From positions 124,001-188,000 of the forward strand of contig JBBRYX010000007.1 in NCBI GenBank assembly GCA_038237225.1: DNA of 64,000 bases, read 5' to 3'. Of this stretch, positions 59,474-64,000 are shown one piece after another. The translations under genes and the position numbers were made by a program. The notes under the pieces are model-generated. The model did no database searches and was not told the DNA's origin. It saw only the letters and a list, made by a program, of their open reading frames with translations. The stretch comes from DASVUC01 sp038237225. GTDB taxonomy: Bacteria > Planctomycetota > Phycisphaerae > Tepidisphaerales > Tepidisphaeraceae. Every line of letters starts with the position of its first letter. Position 1 is the stretch's first letter.

Positions 59474-60469
59474 TTACGCCGTTCGTCCATGAATCCAACT
59501 GAATGGATATCGCGGTTGGGTTTCGAGATCTTCAGCTACGCGCTCCGCCAGCGAGTTATAATGTTCCGGAAGTTTGCATAAATAGTCCTGCGCCTTGGCG
59601 GCTTTCCCCGTCACCACCCGGCCGGCGACGTTCCAGGTCTTCAGCAAATGCGCTGTGACCGACGCATAATCCCGGATCGTATAAATCCCCTCGCGCTGCG
59701 CCACTGCGGCGAAATGATCGAACAACTCCGGGTCCTTGCCATCGAACATCAGCTTCCCCGGCATCGCGATCACACGCCGCATCATGTTGCGAAATGTGAT
59801 GATTCCGCCCTCCGGGTCCTGCTCCATGACCTGCCCCATCATGCGGGTGTAAAAGCGCTCGTGACGCGCTTCATCGCCTGCGATCTTCAGGCAGATCGTG
59901 TTGAGGTTCATGTCGCCCTGTGCCACAGCGGTGCGCGCGACGTTGGCATGCGAGATCTTGGTCGCGCGCTCCTGAAAGGCGGTGTAAATGAGTCCGCCAT
60001 AAGCATCCGGATAGGCTTTGGGATTGAATCCATTATTCAGCAGGTGGTGAATCGTGACTTCGACCGCCCGCATGTCCACCCGGCCGGTCAGGCGCAGGTA
60101 AGCATTCAGCAAATCACCATGTCGATTCTCTTCGGCAGTCCACCCCCGCATCCACTTCGCCCAAGGCTCCGGACTGGATCCCGTGCCGTCACCCGCGAGC
60201 AGGTTCAATGAAATGGCATAGCTCGGAAGCGCCTCCTCCGTGATCATGTCCGCAACGAGTACAACCAGAGTTTGGTCATCCAGTTGCCGCGCGGGAGCGC
60301 GAAACTTTTCAACCTGTTCCACCCAATCTTCGGCGCCCAGGTTCGGCAAGTAATCGGTGGGTTGCCACGCTTCATCCACAGGCCAAAGTCGAAGGTTCTC
60401 TCCGACAAATGACTGCATCCCCCGAAGCACCTCAAGTTGTTCATAATTAATGGGATCAACTACGCTCAT
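59474..60469 (-). CDS. Acyl-ACP desaturase
   Basis: A 331-residue soluble di-iron desaturase of the stearoyl-ACP 9-desaturase family, which inserts a double bond into ACP-bound fatty acids. The iron-binding motifs are EENRHG (about residues 113-118) and DEARHE (about 200-205), with a further glutamate in the ITEEALPSY segment. AGGAG precedes the ATG. It fits the fatty acid genes at 31-37 kb in function, though it is far from them. Electron donors are not encoded nearby. Confidence 0.92.
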   Translation of the reverse strand: MSVVDPINYEQLEVLRGMQSFVGENLRLWPVDEAWQPTDYLPNLGAEDWVEQVEKFRAPARQLDDQTLVVLVADMITEEALPSYAISLNLLAGDGTGSSPEPWAKWMRGWTAEENRHGDLLNAYLRLTGRVDMRAVEVTIHHLLNNGFNPKAYPDAYGGLIYTAFQERATKISHANVARTAVAQGDMNLNTICLKIAGDEARHERFYTRMMGQVMEQDPEGGIITFRNMMRRVIAMPGKLMFDGKDPELFDHFAAVAQREGIYTIRDYASVTAHLLKTWNVAGRVVTGKAAKAQDYLCKLPEHYNSLAERVAEDLETQPRYPFSWIHGRTA

Positions 60470-60630
60470 TCATCTCCTGGAGGGCGGCACCGTGCCACTA
60501 TACGCAGACCTACGGGTACGGGAATCCCTGGTTCATTGAAGACGAGCGGTATCTTACTGAAAGAACTCGATGTTGCCCATGACGACGCGCACCAGAACGG
60601 CGTCGTACTCGCGATACACTCATGAAAGCA

Positions 60631-60656
60631 CGGCCGGTTGTTTTAACGCCGGCCGG
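60631..60656. terminator. Hairpin CGGCCGG...CCGGCCG in the gap before the glycosidase gene
   Basis: A 7-bp GC stem with an 11-base T-rich loop, repeated GGCC after it. It lies between the divergent desaturase and glycosidase genes, and its role is unclear. The rest of 60470-60710 shows no gene. Confidence 0.4.
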
Positions 60657-60710
60657 CCTCAGTGGTAGTTGTACCACAGGATCCATCCGGGCCGAGAGAT
60701 CAGGAGTCGA

Positions 60711-62495
60711 ATGAACCGATGGGTTTTCGCGATCGCGTGTCTGATGAGCGGTACGGGCGTTGTGGCGCAAACAACCCGGCAGGCGGATATGCCGTTCGAC
60801 GGGTCGAAGTGGAACATTTCCACCGGAAACCTTTCGGTCTCGTACATCCAGGCATCGCCCATCGGCGCCTTTCCCCGGCCCGATTTTTTGGAGCCGCCGC
60901 CTGATGTGAACGCATTGAAGAAGATGAGGGAGCAAAGTCTCGTCGCCTACGAAGATTATTTCGCCTGGGGCGCGGAGGAGCGAGCGCCCGGCAAATGGGA
61001 CTGGACCGAGCACGATCGCATCGAGAGGGCCATGCACGAGGCGGGCCTGAAGTACGTCGCCTACAACTGGGTTCACTTCCCGCCGGTCTGGCTGCGCGAT
61101 CAGCAAAAGAACGACCGCACGCTCATGAAGTGCGTCGAGCATGGGCAGGAAACCAATTATCTCTCGATCTTCGATCCCAGGACAATCGAGCATTACGATC
61201 ACTTCTACAAAAATCTCGCCGCTCATTTCGGCGATAGGCTTGATGGCGTTTATGCCTGCATTCTCGGCCCATACGGCGAGGGCAATTATCCGCTGCTCGT
61301 ACCGGATTGGGTGAAGATCGGCCATTGCCATGAGGGCTATTGGTGCGCTGACGAGTTCGCAAAGAAAACGTTTCGCGAAGCGATCCAGAAGAAGTACGAC
61401 TCCATCGAAACGCTGAACGCCGCATGGGGAACTGGGTTTGCATCATGGGACAAACTCACGCCGCCACAGGAAATCAGCGAGAAGTTCAAACCTACTCCGG
61501 CGGCTTGGAAGACCGCGAAAGACCGCCGGCGCTGGCTCGACTTCATCACCTGGTATCACCAGGCGATTATCGACTTCGCCGAAAAATCGATTCAGGTCAC
61601 GCTCAAATATTTCCCGAAGGAAAAAGTGCGCACCAAGCCCGGCGGCAACGCCGGCGGCGTTAATCCCATTGCCTGGGGCACCTACTGCCCGGGTTACGCA
61701 AAGATGGCCGGAAAGTACGGCATCACGCTCCAACCCGCCGATTGCCAAGGCGCGTATTTCGGCGACAAGTGGGTCGCAACGTCTTACCAGTTTTACAACG
61801 TCCCGCTGGCAACCGAGCCTGCGGGCGATCTGAAACACGGCGCCTTCGTCCAACGGATGTTTTCCGATGCATCGTGCGGCGCCAGCCAGATCTTCACCTA
61901 CCAATTCAATGAGCACGCCCCGACGATCCGCCAGTACGCTCACCTCATCACCGGCGAAATGGGCGAAACCGAAGTCGCCGTCCTCTGTCCCACCACGCTT
62001 TATCGTCTCGGCGGCGACCTCACGCCCACCACCGATCCCGCCGGCCTGCGCGACATCACCGATTACGATGTGCTGGACGAACTCCTCATCGCTGATGGAG
62101 CGCTTACCAATCGATACCAAACCCTCGTGATTCTCCAGCCGTCCTTCATCGAGGCGGATGTGCTCGAGAAGATTAACAAATGGCTTCTCGCCGGCGGAAA
62201 GCTCCTGCTGGCCGCGGACGCCGGCCCGCTGTCCGATGTCGAAGGTCGCACGATCCTGCGCCCGAGCGCCACGATGCTCAATCTCAAGGACAAGACCTGG
62301 TCCCGCGCCGCCGCCGATGCCCTCGGGGGTTTGAAAGGCGTCGATGGGAAGCTCGACGGGCTGTGGACGACGCGGCGCGATGGCAAAGTCTTCATCTACA
62401 ACCAGCGCGATAAATCCACCGAATGCGATGTGAGTGTGAACGGGCACACGCGAAAAGTCCTGGTGCCGCCACACGAAATCTGGGAGTCGAACTAA
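60711..62495 (+). CDS. Secreted glycoside hydrolase, beta-galactosidase (GH42-like) type
   Basis: A 594-residue secreted protein with signal peptide (WVFAIACLMSGTGVVAQ). The TIM-barrel-like part has VAYEDYFAWGAEERAPGKWDWTEHD, LKYVAYNWVHFPPVWL and LGPYGEGNYPLL, the last offering a candidate acid glutamate. The C-terminal third has a trimerisation-like region (DYDVLDELLIADGAL, then LLAGGKLLLAADAG) as in GH42 enzymes. The substrate is not known. The ATG at 60711 has GGAG upstream. It converges on the RND gene with a 4-bp CTAA overlap. Confidence 0.75.
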   Translation: MNRWVFAIACLMSGTGVVAQTTRQADMPFDGSKWNISTGNLSVSYIQASPIGAFPRPDFLEPPPDVNALKKMREQSLVAYEDYFAWGAEERAPGKWDWTEHDRIERAMHEAGLKYVAYNWVHFPPVWLRDQQKNDRTLMKCVEHGQETNYLSIFDPRTIEHYDHFYKNLAAHFGDRLDGVYACILGPYGEGNYPLLVPDWVKIGHCHEGYWCADEFAKKTFREAIQKKYDSIETLNAAWGTGFASWDKLTPPQEISEKFKPTPAAWKTAKDRRRWLDFITWYHQAIIDFAEKSIQVTLKYFPKEKVRTKPGGNAGGVNPIAWGTYCPGYAKMAGKYGITLQPADCQGAYFGDKWVATSYQFYNVPLATEPAGDLKHGAFVQRMFSDASCGASQIFTYQFNEHAPTIRQYAHLITGEMGETEVAVLCPTTLYRLGGDLTPTTDPAGLRDITDYDVLDELLIADGALTNRYQTLVILQPSFIEADVLEKINKWLLAGGKLLLAADAGPLSDVEGRTILRPSATMLNLKDKTWSRAAADALGGLKGVDGKLDGLWTTRRDGKVFIYNQRDKSTECDVSVNGHTRKVLVPPHEIWESN

Positions 62496-64000
62496 GCGAT
62501 CCCAGCCCCCACAGACTGCCGCGCTCGAAACAGAACAAGCAGCGAGGGCAGCACCACCAGCACCAGCGGCAACTGCACAAGAAGCCCCGCGATAATCGCA
62601 ATCGCCAGTGGCTGGAGCATCTCCGAGCCATGCCCAATCCCCAGCGCCAAGGGAAGAAGGGCCAGAATCGCCGCGACCGTGGTCATCGCGATGGCGCGCA
62701 TCCGATGCGTTCCCGCCTGAATCAAACCTTCGTGCCAATTCTCATTTCGGAGAAAATCCGCGTACTCCGAGTAGTAGAAGATCGCCACCTCGGTCACGTT
62801 GCCGACGATCATGACCATGCCCATGAGCGATGAGATGTTCAGCTCTGTCTTTGTTATCCAGAGCCCGATGAACACGAACGCCATCGCGAAGAGCGTTGTC
62901 AGCAGGATCGCCGCCGCGACGCGGAAGCTTTCATAAAGGAACAACAGAAGCAGAAAGACCAGCGTAGTGGCCGCGGCAATCACAATCAGCATTCCACGGA
63001 ACGCGATCTGCTGTTGCTCGTACAAGCCGCCGAGCGTGTAGCGCACCCCCTCCGGCAGCACATCGTTTTTTTCCAGCACACCACGGACATCGCGAATGGT
63101 CGAGCCAAGATCCCGACCTTCTATGCGTCCTGTGATTGACACCACCTGCTTAAGGTCTTCGCGCGTAATCTCCGGCTGCCCCGTGATCACGCGCAGACTC
63201 GCAATCCGCTTCAACGGGAACACATGCCCGTCCGGCGCCTTGATCGGAATCTCGGCAACGTCGTTGGTCGTATGCCGATGCCGCTTCGGAATCCACACCC
63301 GCACATCCACAAGCTTCGGCCCGCTTTGAACCTGCGTTGCCACATTCCCGCTGAGCGCATCATTCAGCGACTTGGTGACGGAATCCGGATCCACGCCTTC
63401 CAGCGACGCTTTCACCCGGTCCACCTCGACCACGAGCGCATCGCCGGCAGGAACGACGCCGCTCTTCACCTCAACCACACCCTTCACCTTCTCGATCTCA
63501 TCCCGAACTTTCGGCGCCAGCTCCAGGAGCTGCGATTCGTTGTCCGAGAACAGGTTGATCACCACCGGCTCGGGGCGCCCGGTGATGTCGCCGATGATGT
63601 CCTCCATGAGCTGGAGAAGCTCGACTTCCAGGTGCGGAATCGTGTGCTCGATCTCCTCGCGGACATCCTTCATCACCTCTTCGATATCGCGACGCGGGAA
63701 AGGCTTGAGCCTGACGAAGAAATCGCCGTTGTTCGGTTCCGCAAAATCCCCGCCCATCGCAAATCCGGTTCGCCGGGAATAACTCTGCACCTCCGGCGTC
63801 TTGTGAATGATCTCCTCCACTTTGCGAAGCAACCGGTCCGTCTCCGCAAGAGAAGTGCCCGGCGGCGCGACGTAATCGATGATGAATCCGCCTTCGTCCA
63901 GCGTCGGCATGAATCCTGATGGAACCCGCTGGAACGCCACATACCCCAGCGCAAGCAGCGGAATCATCCCCGCAAGCGCGAGCCAAGGTCGCGGCAACAC
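62492..64000 (-). CDS. RND-family efflux pump permease, C-terminal part (cut by window edge)
   Basis: About 502 residues of the C-terminal half of a resistance-nodulation-division transporter. The large periplasmic domain includes GFMPTLDEGGFIIDYVAPPGTSLAETDRLL, and after it come about six membrane helices such as MLIVIAAATTLVFLLLLFLY and VAAAILLTTLFAMAFVFIGLW. The helix with GNVTEVAIFYYSEYADFL is the equivalent of the conserved GIVVNNAI segment. It resembles the heavy-metal/HAE group, but the proton-relay residues are outside the window. The 5' end lies beyond 64000. Confidence 0.88.
   Translation of the reverse strand: MLPRPWLALAGMIPLLALGYVAFQRVPSGFMPTLDEGGFIIDYVAPPGTSLAETDRLLRKVEEIIHKTPEVQSYSRRTGFAMGGDFAEPNNGDFFVRLKPFPRRDIEEVMKDVREEIEHTIPHLEVELLQLMEDIIGDITGRPEPVVINLFSDNESQLLELAPKVRDEIEKVKGVVEVKSGVVPAGDALVVEVDRVKASLEGVDPDSVTKSLNDALSGNVATQVQSGPKLVDVRVWIPKRHRHTTNDVAEIPIKAPDGHVFPLKRIASLRVITGQPEITREDLKQVVSITGRIEGRDLGSTIRDVRGVLEKNDVLPEGVRYTLGGLYEQQQIAFRGMLIVIAAATTLVFLLLLFLYESFRVAAAILLTTLFAMAFVFIGLWITKTELNISSLMGMVMIVGNVTEVAIFYYSEYADFLRNENWHEGLIQAGTHRMRAIAMTTVAAILALLPLALGIGHGSEMLQPLAIAIIAGLLVQLPLVLVVLPSLLVLFRARQSVGAGIA

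Noticed and set aside
1..64000. tRNA and rRNA genes
   Set aside because: No T-loop GGTTCGANTCC pattern with matching acceptor stems and no rRNA core sequence was noticed by eye; a dedicated scan would be needed to exclude them fully.

Overview
The window is a 64 kb piece of a high-GC bacterial chromosome. The best guess is a planctomycete, probably of the Phycisphaerae type. This is an inference from the MoxR/DUF58/BatA/DUF4175 cluster, the ECF sigma factor, the DUF4838 and sialidase-like secreted enzymes and the dense palindromic repeats; there is no rRNA gene to settle it. I saw no tRNA, rRNA, CRISPR array, transposase or prophage.

Layout. 1-1.5 kb: the start of a TrkH/KtrB potassium transporter gene, hisI and a small toxin-antitoxin-like pair whose upstream gene is frameshifted (all minus strand). 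1.6-5.3 kb: pgk, a two-gene module ending in an HNH nuclease, rpe and accD. 5.3-18.2 kb: one minus-strand operon, reading ECF sigma factor, membrane-bound putative anti-sigma factor, MoxR ATPase, pseudokinase, DUF58, BatA-like vWA protein, second vWA protein and DUF4175 protein. 18.3-26 kb: rnpB, lexA, a DUF3276 gene, argJ, a large hypothetical gene, a PIN-like gene, a PfkB kinase and recA. 26-37 kb: an HtrA-type protease, alaS, then the fatty-acid cluster rpmF-plsX-fabH-fabD-fabG-acpP-fabF. 37-39 kb: a Type II restriction-modification pair. 39-43 kb: an erythromycin-esterase-like gene and a cytochrome P450. 43-56 kb: a di-haem cytochrome c lipoprotein, an outer-membrane barrel, adenine deaminase, a bactofilin-like gene, membrane proteins, an M24 peptidase, a receiver protein, a MurI-like protein, a HEAT lipoprotein, hrpB and a quinone-oxidoreductase-like gene. 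56-64 kb: a DUF4838-sialidase fusion, a frameshifted small secreted protein gene, an acyl-ACP desaturase, a secreted glycoside hydrolase and the 3' part of an RND pump gene.

The most unusual property is the repeat load. One class is palindromic REP-like elements, several starting with GTAG, sometimes as inverted pairs of constant length. The other is arrays with a period of about 7 bp, often as inverted pairs forming long hairpins. Both classes occur between genes and inside working genes: rnpB, alaS, hrpB, the DUF58 gene, the pseudokinase gene and the tail of the sigma factor gene. Several stop codons lie inside repeats.

Other points of interest are a shared sequence over the promoters of lexA and recA (candidate SOS operator), a MurI homologue lacking the second catalytic cysteine, a pseudokinase inside the MoxR operon, and an apparent reversal of strand composition near 43 kb.
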